Shown: positions 35,266 to 43,578, numbered from the stretch's first letter. The stretch is 50,285 nucleotides of DNA from Gammaproteobacteria bacterium (GCA_013151045.1 JAADIY010000004.1:1-50285), one strand, 5' to 3'. Notes: generated by a model not told the origin, from the sequence alone. Program-made: numbers and translations.

Positions 35266-36081
35266 ATGAAATCAAATAGAAGACGCCAAGAAGAGGAGCA
35301 TGTTAACCATGAAAGATGGTTGGTTTCCTATGCCGATTTTATTACCTTGCTCTTTGCATTTTTTGTTGTGTTGTATTCGGTGTCTTCTGTCAACGAAGGT
35401 AAATATCGTGTGTTATCAGATGCCTTAGAAGCTGCATTTCGCGCGCCAGCAAGCAGTTTAAACCCAGTTAATGTGGGTCGCGGAGGACAACCGGCACCCT
35501 TTGATCCTTCCAATGCAGTAATGATTCAGTTGCCAAGAATGCCGTTAGCACATTTTATTCCTGAAAAAGAAGAGCAGGTTGATATTGATAAGATTGCTGA
35601 AAATGTTGAAAGCGCATTAGAGGGCTTAATTGATCAAGGGTTAGTGAGTGTAAAGAAAGAGGGTTTGTCACTCGAGATTGAACTAAAGTCACGCATTTTA
35701 TTTCCTAGTGGCAGTGCCGAGTTAGCAGGCAGCGCGAGGCCAATACTACTGCAACTTGCAGACATTATTCGTGGTTTTGATTACCCAGTAAGGGTAGAGG
35801 GTTTCACCGATAATGTTCCCATTAGTACACGTCAGTTTCCTTCTAATTGGGAATTGTCTGCAGCCAGAGCGTCAAGTGTAGTGCGACTTATTTCTAGTGC
35901 GGGCATTGATCCTTTACAGTTAACAGCGTCAGGTTTTGGTGAGTATCGACCTATTTCGAATAACGATACTGAAGAGGGGCGCGCCGATAACCGGCGTGTT
36001 GTCGTCGTAGTTGATGCGGGTGCTAGCGTCAAAGTAGACTCGGCAACAGCGAGAAGCTTGGGTATTTCGCCAGGATTTTAG
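35266..36081 (+). CDS. motD: Flagellar stator protein MotD (MotB family)
   Basis: This 271-residue protein has one membrane helix with the ion-binding Asp24 in SYADFITLLFAFFVVLYSVS, a plug/linker region, and an OmpA-like peptidoglycan-binding domain (about 140-255). That domain includes LFPSGSAELAGSARPILLQLA, VEGFTDNVPI and SNWELSAARASSVVR. With MotC it forms the torque-generating stator. The coupling ion cannot be told from sequence alone. Confidence 0.95.
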   Translation: MKSNRRRQEEEHVNHERWLVSYADFITLLFAFFVVLYSVSSVNEGKYRVLSDALEAAFRAPASSLNPVNVGRGGQPAPFDPSNAVMIQLPRMPLAHFIPEKEEQVDIDKIAENVESALEGLIDQGLVSVKKEGLSLEIELKSRILFPSGSAELAGSARPILLQLADIIRGFDYPVRVEGFTDNVPISTRQFPSNWELSAARASSVVRLISSAGIDPLQLTASGFGEYRPISNNDTEEGRADNRRVVVVVDAGASVKVDSATARSLGISPGF

Positions 36082-36112
36082 ACAGTAGTACGATGGTTTG
36101 GAGGATATTGAG

Positions 36113-36901
36113 ATGAAAGTATGGGCCGTATCAAATCAAAAAGGGGGTGTAGGTAAAACTACAACTGTTGCGACATTAGCGGGTATTTTAGCATCACGCG
36201 GCAAGCGTGTATTGATGCTTGATTTGGATCCGCACGGCTCACTTACTAGCTATTTTGGTGGAGATCCTGATTCATCGAGCAAAAGTGTCTATAACTTATT
36301 TCAGCAAGGGCCCCAATGTGCCGATACGGTAGTGCAGGAAACAGCAATAGAAGGACTTAGCTTGATTCAGGCTACTACTGCAATGGCAACGTTGGATCGT
36401 CAAATCGGCGCCAGTGGTGGTAAGGGCTTAGTAATTAGCCAGGGTTTAGCGCAGTTGTATGAGGAATATGATTATGCGTTGCTCGATTGCCCGCCAATGT
36501 TAGGCGTGTTAATGGTCAACGCGCTCGCAGCATGTGAGCACTTATTTATTCCGGTGCAGACGGAGTTTCTGGCGTTGAAAGGATTAGAGCGTATGTTGAA
36601 TACACTGAAAATGGTGATCAAAGCCAAACAAATGAAGTTGGCCTACACGATATTGCCAACAATGTTTGATAGACGTACGCGCGCGTCGATTAAAAGCCTA
36701 AGGTCATTGCGAGAAACCTATCCAGATACTATCTCACCGAATGTTATTCCTGTTGATACTCAGTTTCGAGATGCAAGTTTAGTTGGTAAGCCACTATCAA
36801 TGATAAACCCACGGGCGAGAGGGGTTGTCGCTTATAACAGTATTTTAGAAGAAATACTGGGTGAAAGTGCTGTACTCAAACCAAGAGCGATTGCCTCATG
36901 A
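36113..36901 (+). CDS. parC: ParA-like ATPase ParC for polar chemotaxis arrays
   Basis: This ParA/Soj-type ATPase of about 262 residues has Walker A QKGGVGKTTT (about 9-18), LMLDLDPHGSLTSYFG and LLDCPPMLGVLMVNALAACE. In the motCD-parC-parP-cheW neighbourhood, ParC is known from Vibrio to place chemotaxis arrays at the pole. The ATG at 36113 lies 8 bases after GGAGG. It overlaps parP by 4 bases. Confidence 0.93.
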   Translation: MKVWAVSNQKGGVGKTTTVATLAGILASRGKRVLMLDLDPHGSLTSYFGGDPDSSSKSVYNLFQQGPQCADTVVQETAIEGLSLIQATTAMATLDRQIGASGGKGLVISQGLAQLYEEYDYALLDCPPMLGVLMVNALAACEHLFIPVQTEFLALKGLERMLNTLKMVIKAKQMKLAYTILPTMFDRRTRASIKSLRSLRETYPDTISPNVIPVDTQFRDASLVGKPLSMINPRARGVVAYNSILEEILGESAVLKPRAIAS

Positions 36902-37878
36902 GTCAGAAAAGTCATGTCGCAGTGCAAACTCAGTTGGCGGATGCCAGCTCGGCGCTAAATGATTACTTTGATGTCTTGTTGCAAGAGGTTACGGGTATCG
37001 TTGAAGACGCTACAGATGATAAAGACGTTGTACGGGCGGTCGCGCAAGAACCGGCCAGTGTTGATAGCACTGAAAAAGCGACATTAAAATTTGTTGTTAA
37101 AGAGCCTGAAGAAATAGAAAAAAACGAAACAATAGTAACAAGTGAAGTTGTAGAAGAGCCCGTAGCCGTTGAAGTGGCAAGTAAAACAGAGGGTAAGACT
37201 GCTGAAATCAGCATCGAAGTTGCTCCTATACTCGGAGTCAGCACTCAAACTAAAAAAATTGTTAGTGATTCAACTGAAACACTCGAGGTAACTGAATCTG
37301 AAATTATTATCGATGAACCTAATGCCGATGAAGTTGAAGACGCTGTAGAGATAGATAGCGAAGATTATTTTGTTGAAGGTGCGCCTGACTGGGCATGCCG
37401 ACCATTTCAGGCTTTAGAATTTACCGTAGCTAAATTAAAACTGGTTATCCCTCTTGTCCATCTTTGTGGAATTTTAGATTGGGAGTATGCCGATCTGACA
37501 CAAATGCCGGGCCACAGTGAGCACTTTATAGGTGTTTGGCCAAATCATGGAATCAACTCAAAAATTGTTGATATCGCCAATATGATTGTGCCGCAGCGAT
37601 ATCAAAGCAAAATCAGCCCTTGGCAAGAGAGAATAAGTAAAGTAGTGCTTATCGATGAATCTATCTGGGGCTTAGCTTGTGACGATATTTTAGGAGTTGT
37701 TACATTAGATCCGCGAGATGTACGTTGGCGCACAGATCGTGCACGGCGGCCTTGGTTAGCAGGCACATTAATCGAACAGATGTCGGCCATTATTGATGGT
37801 GAGCAATTTGCAGTAACACTGTTGCAAGGTGAAAAAAATGAAGATTGTGAAGCATCATGTACCCCGGAGGGCACGTAG
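36898..37878 (+). CDS. parP: ParP-like CheW-domain protein
   Basis: The N-terminal half (1-160) is very acidic, low-complexity and probably disordered, rich in Glu, Val and Thr. The C-terminal half (about 165-310) is a CheW-like domain with WACRPFQALEFTVAKLKLVIPLVHLCGIL and MPGHSEHFIGVWPNHG. ParP in Vibrio binds ParC and CheA and tethers arrays to the pole. The name rests on that domain pattern and on the overlap with parC. Confidence 0.88.
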   Translation: MSQKSHVAVQTQLADASSALNDYFDVLLQEVTGIVEDATDDKDVVRAVAQEPASVDSTEKATLKFVVKEPEEIEKNETIVTSEVVEEPVAVEVASKTEGKTAEISIEVAPILGVSTQTKKIVSDSTETLEVTESEIIIDEPNADEVEDAVEIDSEDYFVEGAPDWACRPFQALEFTVAKLKLVIPLVHLCGILDWEYADLTQMPGHSEHFIGVWPNHGINSKIVDIANMIVPQRYQSKISPWQERISKVVLIDESIWGLACDDILGVVTLDPRDVRWRTDRARRPWLAGTLIEQMSAIIDGEQFAVTLLQGEKNEDCEASCTPEGT

Positions 37879-37891
37879 CACATAAGTGGCA

Positions 37892-37938
37892 TATTTTCTG
37901 CTTAGGTAATGTATAAGTAGAAAATACGCCGATTTTTT
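37892..37938 (+). terminator. Hairpin and T tract between parP and cheW
   Basis: TATTTTCTGCTTA (37892-37904) and TAAGTAGAAAATA (37914-37926) form a 13-bp stem with one G-T wobble and a 9-base loop. Six T follow at 37933-37938 after a six-base gap. It may be a partial terminator that sets cheW apart from parP. Confidence 0.5.
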
Positions 37939-37991
37939 GACTAACATCTGCTTGCAGTAATGGCGGCAGGATAGAGCGAAGGAGTAAGACG

Positions 37992-38495
37992 ATGGCAGAA
38001 GTCGCGTACGACGAGTACCAAGATCCAATTAATCAGGATATTCAAGATCCATTATTACAATGGGTCACATTTCGTTTGGATGAAGAAAAGTACGGCATTA
38101 ACGTTATGGCTGTACAAGAGGTGCTCAAAGTCACCGAAATTACGCAGGTGCCTGGTGCGCCTGACTTTGTGTTAGGCATTATTAACTTACGCGGTAACGT
38201 TGTTACGGTCATTGATGCACGAACACGGTTTAACTTAAGTCATCGTGATCGTGATGATAATTCACGTATTGTGATTATCGAAGCGGAAGATCAAGAGGTT
38301 GGTATTTTAGTAGATAGTGTCGCCGAAGTAGTCTACATGCGTGGTTCTGAGATAGAGCCAGCGCCTGCTGTCGGTAGTGATGATAGTTCTAAATTTATTC
38401 AAGGCGTAAATAGTTCTGGTTCAGAGCTACTGATTCTTGTTGAGCTTGATAAATTGTTATCTGAGAAAGAGTGGGGTGAGATTGCCGCTTTGTAA
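37992..38495 (+). CDS. cheW: Chemotaxis adaptor CheW
   Basis: This 167-residue SH3-like adaptor joins CheA to receptors. Conserved features are WVTFRLDEEKYGINVMAVQEVLKV, APDFVLGIINLRGNVVTVIDAR, and VGILVDSVAEVVYM. It has an acidic 20-residue N-terminal tail. The ATG follows AAGGAG. It is the first gene after the hairpin at 37892, followed closely by the 54-residue gene. Confidence 0.96.
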   Translation: MAEVAYDEYQDPINQDIQDPLLQWVTFRLDEEKYGINVMAVQEVLKVTEITQVPGAPDFVLGIINLRGNVVTVIDARTRFNLSHRDRDDNSRIVIIEAEDQEVGILVDSVAEVVYMRGSEIEPAPAVGSDDSSKFIQGVNSSGSELLILVELDKLLSEKEWGEIAAL

Positions 38496-38514
38496 GCGGT
38501 AATTGAAATACGCC

Positions 38515-38679
38515 ATGATTGAGGTGAGCGATATTCCGCCCATCAATCCGGTATTGCCGAAAAAATCGGTAGTAAAAAAACAGCGGCAGCAGCAGCAATC
38601 AAACACTCCTCAGAAAAAATCGCAGAATAAAGAAAAGCGTGATCGCTATGGTCGCGGTCATATTGATGAGTTTGCCTAA
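38515..38679 (+). CDS. Small conserved protein of the chemotaxis tail (54 residues)
   Basis: An ATG-to-TAA frame of 54 residues lies between cheW and the DUF2802 gene with spacings of 19 and 21 bases. It reads SDIPPINPVLP at the start, then a Lys/Gln/Arg-rich centre, and ends GRGHIDEFA. From memory, many gammaproteobacteria carry a small protein here with the same opening Pro pattern and a C-terminal HIDEYA-like tail, so I believe it is real. It is probably disordered. Function is unknown. Confidence 0.65.
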   Translation: MIEVSDIPPINPVLPKKSVVKKQRQQQQSNTPQKKSQNKEKRDRYGRGHIDEFA

Positions 38680-38700
38680 TAGGTTTTGGAATTGATTGTT

Positions 38701-39108
38701 ATGTCTATAAGTATGTTTGTTATTGCCGTTTGTTTAGGCCTAAGTGTTGCGTTAGCCTATGGTTATTACCAGCTTAATTTACGCTTAAAAAGCGCGCACC
38801 AAGTGATACGCGGTTTACAAAATGACGTATCTGCACTCTGCACGGGGGCGGTGGGCGTTAGCCAACATTTAGATAAGATTGAAGATCAATCTCGTTATTT
38901 AGCCGACAGACAGGATCAAATTAACGTCAGCGTCAGTGATGATAAACCTTATATTCAAGCCATGCGTATGGCAGAAAAAGGCATGGATATAGAAGAATTA
39001 ATGAATACTTGTGATTTGTCTAAGGAAGAAGCAGGGCTTATCTATGCGCTGCATTCAAATCAACAAGAGAGTGGAAAAACGATCGGTTTAGATATTCGTT
39101 TTGAATAA
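38701..39108 (+). CDS. DUF2802 membrane-anchored protein of the flagellar/chemotaxis locus
   Basis: This protein of about 135 residues has one N-terminal membrane helix (SMFVIAVCLGLSVALAYGYYQ), a coiled-coil stretch (about 35-75) and a C-terminal helical motif, MAEKGMDIEELMNTCDLSKEEAGLIYALH. That C-terminal motif is the DUF2802 signature. This family sits at the end of polar-flagellum chemotaxis clusters. Its role is not firmly known. A TTG at 38686 would add five residues, and neither start has a strong ribosome binding site. Confidence 0.85.
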   Translation: MSISMFVIAVCLGLSVALAYGYYQLNLRLKSAHQVIRGLQNDVSALCTGAVGVSQHLDKIEDQSRYLADRQDQINVSVSDDKPYIQAMRMAEKGMDIEELMNTCDLSKEEAGLIYALHSNQQESGKTIGLDIRFE

Positions 39109-39120
39109 CACTATGATTAG

Positions 39121-40974
39121 CTAGTCACTTGGTATTGGTAAGGGTAACGGCTTACCAATAAAGTATCCCTGTACATAGTCCACGCCATAGCTTGTCAATA
39201 AATCCAGTGTTTCTTGGTTTTCGACAAATTCAGCAATGATTTCCTTGTTTAGTGAGCGTCCGACTTCAATCATTGATTTGACCAATGACTGATCGACAGG
39301 GTCATTGATAAGGTTACGAATAAACGCACCATCAATTTTTAATTGATCGACAGGGAACTCTTTAACATAACTAAATGAGCTGAACCCGGCGCCAAAATCA
39401 TCTAATGCAAAGCGGCAGCCCAGCTCGCGCAATTTAACAACCATTTCGCGTGTTTGTATCGCATTGGCTACAGCAGCTGTCTCAGTAATTTCAAATAATA
39501 TACGAGCTGGGTCAATGTTATGTTTGGCAATAAGCTCACGAATCAAACCGTATAGTGTCGGGTCTTGAAAAGCATGCCCAGAAAGGTTGACGTGTAGCGA
39601 TATATCGTTTTGACTTTTTGGTAGTTTTGCCAATGACTTAATAACGCTAGTGACCATATAGCGGTCGATTTCATGGATAAGCCCCATGCGCTCAGCAACG
39701 GGTATAAATTCACCTGGGCCAATAATTTCACCTGACTCATCAACCATACGTATCAATGCTTCATAGTGGCGAATTTTTCCACTGGCTACGTGTTGTACTG
39801 GTTGAAATGCTAAACGGAATGAGTCATTTTTTAAGGCTTTTCTAATTATTGGTACCCAATGCGCTGCACTGCGCAAAATATGCATTTCAGAATCTTTATC
39901 ATTAAAGACATGAACCATATTACGGCCATGTGTTTTAGCGACAAAGCATGCTTGATCAGCACGTACCAAGGCTTCACTGGCGGTACAGTGGCTGTTAGGC
40001 AAAATGATTGATATGCCTATGCTGGCGCCAATGTGGTAAGTACGGCCTTCGGTGTTAAAAAATAACTGATTTAATGTGTTGTGCAGAGTTTGAGCAAACT
40101 CAAGTGCACGTGTTTCATCAACATCGTTGGCTAGAACGACGTATTCATCAGAACTAATTCTGGCTAATAAATCATTTTTTTGAATATGCTTACGTAACGT
40201 ATTGGCCACGAGAATAAGTACTTTATCGCCAGCAGCATGACCTTCAAGATCGTTGATGACTTTAAATTGATCGAGATCAATATAAAATATTGATGAATAG
40301 CGCTCATTATAATTTGACTGAATGACAGCAAGCTCGATAGCTTGTTCTAATTTACGACGGTTGCATAAGCCTGTTAGGTCATCATGGCTGACAAGGTATT
40401 GTAGCCTTGCTTCCATAATTTTGCGTTCGGCCAATTCAGTTTCGAGTTCGTATTCGCGTGATTTTCTTAGATCACGCTCACGCTTCAGGCTAAGCGCAGA
40501 GATAACACGTGGGACTAACTCCATACGCCTGAAAGGTTTAAACATAATGTCAGACGCGCCACAGTCAAGGCTGGAAATGGCGGTATCGTCTTGCCACATA
40601 TTATTGGCGGTTAACATGATTACGGGGATATCAACCCATTCACTATGCTGGCGAATTTTTCGGCATACTTCGTAGCCATCCATGTCAGGCATCATTACGT
40701 CAAGTAGAACTAAATCAATATCGCTGACATCATCACGAATGCTTTTTTGTAATACATGAATGGCTTCAGCACCATTACTCGCAGTGATAATATTCGGAAA
40801 GTTACTTTTTTGTAACATGGTTTTAGCGAGACGAACATTGTGTTCGGTGTCATCGACAATGAGAATACGCATATCGCGCAAATGTTCGAAGGTACTAGCG
40901 AGGTTTAACGGCTGTTGAGCCTTATTCCTCTGTTGCACGTTTGCCTCTTTGCTATACAGTATTGAATGTGCCAT
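39121..40974 (-). CDS. Response regulator with degenerate GGDEF and EAL domains (likely c-di-GMP phosphodiesterase)
   Basis: This 617-residue protein has a receiver (about 35-155; Asp92 in LLDVMMPDMDG), a GGDEF domain (about 195-355) and an EAL domain (about 370-610). The GGDEF signature is changed to SSDEY (274-278) and the inhibitory RxxD is QKND, so cyclase activity is unlikely. The EAL side keeps YEALIRM (Glu405), NLSGHAF, EITET, ALDDFGAGFSS and KIDG, as expected of an active phosphodiesterase. It faces the flagellar genes convergently with a 12-base gap. An effect on motility is an inference. Confidence 0.92.
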   Translation of the reverse strand: MAHSILYSKEANVQQRNKAQQPLNLASTFEHLRDMRILIVDDTEHNVRLAKTMLQKSNFPNIITASNGAEAIHVLQKSIRDDVSDIDLVLLDVMMPDMDGYEVCRKIRQHSEWVDIPVIMLTANNMWQDDTAISSLDCGASDIMFKPFRRMELVPRVISALSLKRERDLRKSREYELETELAERKIMEARLQYLVSHDDLTGLCNRRKLEQAIELAVIQSNYNERYSSIFYIDLDQFKVINDLEGHAAGDKVLILVANTLRKHIQKNDLLARISSDEYVVLANDVDETRALEFAQTLHNTLNQLFFNTEGRTYHIGASIGISIILPNSHCTASEALVRADQACFVAKTHGRNMVHVFNDKDSEMHILRSAAHWVPIIRKALKNDSFRLAFQPVQHVASGKIRHYEALIRMVDESGEIIGPGEFIPVAERMGLIHEIDRYMVTSVIKSLAKLPKSQNDISLHVNLSGHAFQDPTLYGLIRELIAKHNIDPARILFEITETAAVANAIQTREMVVKLRELGCRFALDDFGAGFSSFSYVKEFPVDQLKIDGAFIRNLINDPVDQSLVKSMIEVGRSLNKEIIAEFVENQETLDLLTSYGVDYVQGYFIGKPLPLPIPSD

Positions 40975-41108
40975 GAATTATTAATTACCCTTAGGGGTAT
41001 ATTTATCTCGTTATAGTTGAGGCTGATGCTATCTAGCTCAATATGTAGCACTAAGTTAGGTCGCAAGCAATAAGGCGAGCGGATACCCTATTTAGCGGCG
41101 AAGGTGGG

Positions 41109-41395
41109 CTAATCTTTAGGGTACCTAGTATTGCTTACAGGAGGGGTTTGAGCGGAAATTAGGTAGGCAAATGCGAGTATTTCGGTGAGGATAACGAATA
41201 AGTCTTTGGGTATGGATTAACCCAATTCAATTTGTGAGAGTATTTCTGCCAATGCTGGGTTCTTATGAATGGGATGTCGTATTGGCACACAAGTTCGATG
41301 GTATCTTGGTCGCCTTGTCCGCTGTCTTTAGCAGTGATTTGAGAGGGTGTAGCACCATCATATTTTAGCGCCACTGCTATAGGTTCGTTCCACAT
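41109..41395 (-). pseudogene. Broken FlhB C-terminal paralogue (FlhX/FlhB2 type)
   Basis: Reading from the ATG at 41395, PIAVALKYDGATPSQITAK is the start of a FlhB C-terminal-like domain, a family of small proteins encoded beside flagellar genes. After DIPFI the frame is lost. The next frame continues NPALAEILSQIELG, then an in-frame TAA, then SIPKDLFVILTEILAFAYLI, exactly the rest of the domain. So there is one single-base deletion and one nonsense mutation, the latter most simply GAA to TAA. It lacks an NPTH motif, as this family does. It is almost certainly non-functional. Confidence 0.8.
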
Positions 41396-41454
41396 GTGTT
41401 TATGTTTCGGCAGATTTTGCCTGTGTTGGACTGGGTTTGGTTTGAGCAATCATG

Positions 41455-41648
41455 TCAGTCAATCGAGTTGATTGTTAATTGTGCTGATAACTTTGCGTCA
41501 AATCTCTGTTGTGAGGTCTCATCGACGGCAACTCTAGTACGTAGTGGTTGTCCTACTTCGAAGCTCTTAATAAGCTCGCTATTAGAACACCAGCATCAAT
41601 ACGTACGGAAATTTGTGCTGTTAATTGAGATAATTGACTAATAGCCAT
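41455..41648 (-). pseudogene. Short frameshifted remnant upstream of the FlhB-like pseudogene
   Basis: An ATG at 41648 follows AAGGA at a good distance. The product begins AISQLSQLTAQISVRIDAGVL and shifts frame near the middle. SELIKSFEVGQPLRTRVAVDE then continues to a TGA at 41455. The segment FEVGQPLRTRV resembles the N-terminus of FliK-like proteins that are often encoded before small FlhB-like genes. Most of such a protein would be missing. The identity is tentative. Confidence 0.45.
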
Positions 41649-41700
41649 TACTTTCCTTAAGTCGTTGCTAGCGGAAGTCGCTGTAAAGTGATCAGCCCCG

Positions 41701-41706
41701 TATAAT
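41701..41706 (+). promoter_or_regulatory. Candidate -10 element for the pentapeptide protein gene
   Basis: A perfect TATAAT lies 31 bases before the ATG at 41738. No good -35 hexamer is present at 16-18 bases. Confidence 0.4.
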
Positions 41707-41737
41707 TACTATCAGACAATTACGCTATATCTGAACT

Positions 41738-42622
41738 ATGAAAAGAGAACCACTTTGGTATATCAGACGTGAAGGAGTTGTAAGCGGGCCTTTCCCGGTT
41801 AGGCTCATAGAGCGTTATACCGTACTTGGTCGTGTTAATGCTGCGACAGAGCTCAGCGCTGATAATATCCATTGGGCATTTTTTGCAGAACTGCCAGAGT
41901 GGGTGGCTTATATTGAAGATTTTAAGTCGCAAGATGATAGCGAAGAGCATATGGAAGCACTGCGACGCTGGGAAGATGAACGCGGTGGCTATGATAGACG
42001 TCGAGGGACGCCAACAAATATCGCTTCAGATCAGCGTAACTCTGGTGACCGTAGAGACGATGAAGAATATGAACAAATAGAGAAAAGGCAACAACGCTCG
42101 CAGCGAAAACCGGATACTCGAATGTATTCATTGAAAGTGGCGGCAATACCCATATTTGCCGTGATGATGTTGATAGGATTTTATTTGGTTTTATATAAAC
42201 CGTCTGCGATACAAGATCCAATTGATTGTTTTATAGGTGCTGCTGAAGGAGTTAACTGGAGCTACTGCGATTTACAAAATATAGATTTACAAAATGTCAG
42301 TTTGCGTCATAGTGATTTAAAAAGTAGCAACCTAACTGGCGCGCGTTTTATTGCGGTTGATGTGTCGGCATCTGATCTATCATTTTCATTGTTAACGCGA
42401 ACACGGATTAGCGATTCGAGCTTTTCTAGATCAAGAATGATTGGAGTTAGTTTTCGTAATTCATTGATAAATAATGTTAAATTTATAGATTCAGACTTAA
42501 CTTATACCGACTTTTCAAATGCCGAATTTATTAATGTTGATTTTTCTGGAGCACGTCTTGACCACGCAATTTGGATAGATCGTAGACGTTGTGCAGCGAA
42601 TTCAATAGGAATATGTCGCTAG
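41738..42622 (+). CDS. GYF-domain and pentapeptide-repeat membrane protein
   Basis: This 294-residue protein has an N-terminal GYF_2-type domain (about 1-65; LWYIRREGVVSGPFPVRLIERYTVLGR). A charged, Arg/Glu/Asp-rich segment (70-128) and one membrane helix (about 133-153; AAIPIFAVMMLIGFYLVLY) follow. The C-terminal domain is a right-handed pentapeptide-repeat helix: about twenty A(D/N)LxX-like units from CDLQNIDLQNVSL to FSGARLDHAIW. It closes with RRCAANSIGICR. The repeat domain is on the far side of the membrane from the GYF domain. Function is unknown. GYF-like domains bind Pro-rich peptides. Confidence 0.8.
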   Translation: MKREPLWYIRREGVVSGPFPVRLIERYTVLGRVNAATELSADNIHWAFFAELPEWVAYIEDFKSQDDSEEHMEALRRWEDERGGYDRRRGTPTNIASDQRNSGDRRDDEEYEQIEKRQQRSQRKPDTRMYSLKVAAIPIFAVMMLIGFYLVLYKPSAIQDPIDCFIGAAEGVNWSYCDLQNIDLQNVSLRHSDLKSSNLTGARFIAVDVSASDLSFSLLTRTRISDSSFSRSRMIGVSFRNSLINNVKFIDSDLTYTDFSNAEFINVDFSGARLDHAIWIDRRRCAANSIGICR

Positions 42623-42649
42623 CAATTAGACATATAAACAAAGAAACAT

Positions 42650-42676
42650 TAAAGTATCCGCTGATTTTATCGAAAT
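42650..42676 (+). promoter_or_regulatory. Candidate sigma-28 promoter for the orphan receiver genes
   Basis: TAAAGTAT (7 of 8 match), an 11-base spacer, then ATCGAAAT, which keeps only the CGA core of GCCGATAA. A TATACT at 42676 could instead be a sigma-70 -10 element. Confidence 0.3.
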
Positions 42677-42727
42677 ATACTATACTGGGCGTAGGTATCG
42701 CGCCGGACTAACAGGGATTCATGGAGG

Positions 42728-43144
42728 ATGTTGGTAGCAACTAAGAATATACTCGTTGTCGATGATGACGAAGATTGCCGAATTATTGCTCGACGTATTT
42801 TGACACGTGCAGGATATACGGTAGACACCGCTTGTGATGGTGCAGAGGGACTGCAAAAAGCACAAGCTCGCCAATTTGATTTAATACTTCTCGATGTGAT
42901 GATGCCAAAACTCGATGGTTTTGAGGTTTGCGCACGTATTCGCAGAGAAAAACCCAACGCAGATACGCCGGTGGTTATGGTGACGGCGCTTGATTCAATG
43001 AGTGATCAAGCAAAGGCAACCGAATCAGGCGCGCAGTGGATGGTTAATAAGCCTTATGATTCTCGCTACTTAGTTTCGGTAGCCAATCATCGTATTGCCC
43101 CGTCCGACGCATCGTTAGACGCTCGACAAGATTCAGGGGGCTAG
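42728..43144 (+). CDS. Orphan single-domain response regulator 1
   Basis: This 138-residue CheY-like receiver has VVDDDEDCR, acceptor Asp in LILLDVMMPKLDG, MVTALDS and NKPYDS. There is no output domain and no kinase nearby. The assigned ATG overlaps the end of GGAGG (42723-42727), leaving no spacer. Translation may instead begin at the TTG three bases later. It is a tandem paralogue of the next gene: both share RILTR and DVMMPK-DGFEVC. Confidence 0.88.
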   Translation: MLVATKNILVVDDDEDCRIIARRILTRAGYTVDTACDGAEGLQKAQARQFDLILLDVMMPKLDGFEVCARIRREKPNADTPVVMVTALDSMSDQAKATESGAQWMVNKPYDSRYLVSVANHRIAPSDASLDARQDSGG

Positions 43145-43148
43145 GCGC

Positions 43149-43562
43149 TTGTTACTAGGCCAAAAGCGGATACTTGTTGCCGACGATGACGAGCCAAGTA
43201 GAACTTTGGCTGAGCGTATTCTTACGCGTGGTGGTTTTGACGTCGAGACCGCCGCAGACGGCAAGGAGGCGCTAGAAAAAGCCACAGCGTTTGAGTTTGA
43301 CTTGATCGTGCTCGACGTGATGATGCCAAAAATGGATGGTTTCGAGGTGTGCACGAAGTTGCAGCAAAATAGCAAGACCGCAGATCTACCGGTGGTGATG
43401 CTGACAGCCTTAGATTCTTTGAATGATATGACTAAAGCCACTCAGGCGGGCGCTAAGTGGTTCGTCACCAAACCTTTTGATTCAAAATATCTGTTAAGAC
43501 GTATTCGACAAATACTGTTCTATCAAGAAAACCCACATCAGCCCAAAACGCCGCCTGATTAG
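43149..43562 (+). CDS. Orphan single-domain response regulator 2
   Basis: This 137-residue CheY-like receiver has VADDDEPSR, acceptor Asp in LIVLDVMMPKMDG, MLTALDS and TKPFDS. The TTG start at 43149 lies about 8 bases after a run of five G, itself inside the end of the preceding gene. It is clearly duplicated from, or with, the gene at 42728. The C-terminus is a short Pro-rich tail (PHQPKTPPD). Partners and output are unknown. Confidence 0.87.
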   Translation: MLLGQKRILVADDDEPSRTLAERILTRGGFDVETAADGKEALEKATAFEFDLIVLDVMMPKMDGFEVCTKLQQNSKTADLPVVMLTALDSLNDMTKATQAGAKWFVTKPFDSKYLLRRIRQILFYQENPHQPKTPPD

Positions 43563-43578
43563 CCGACCCAATTAACGC

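Noticed and set aside
37887-37902. Sigma-54 promoter for cheW (GG-N10-GC)
   Set aside because: The -12 half is CTGC rather than TTGC, and the bases are part of a long hairpin that explains them better.
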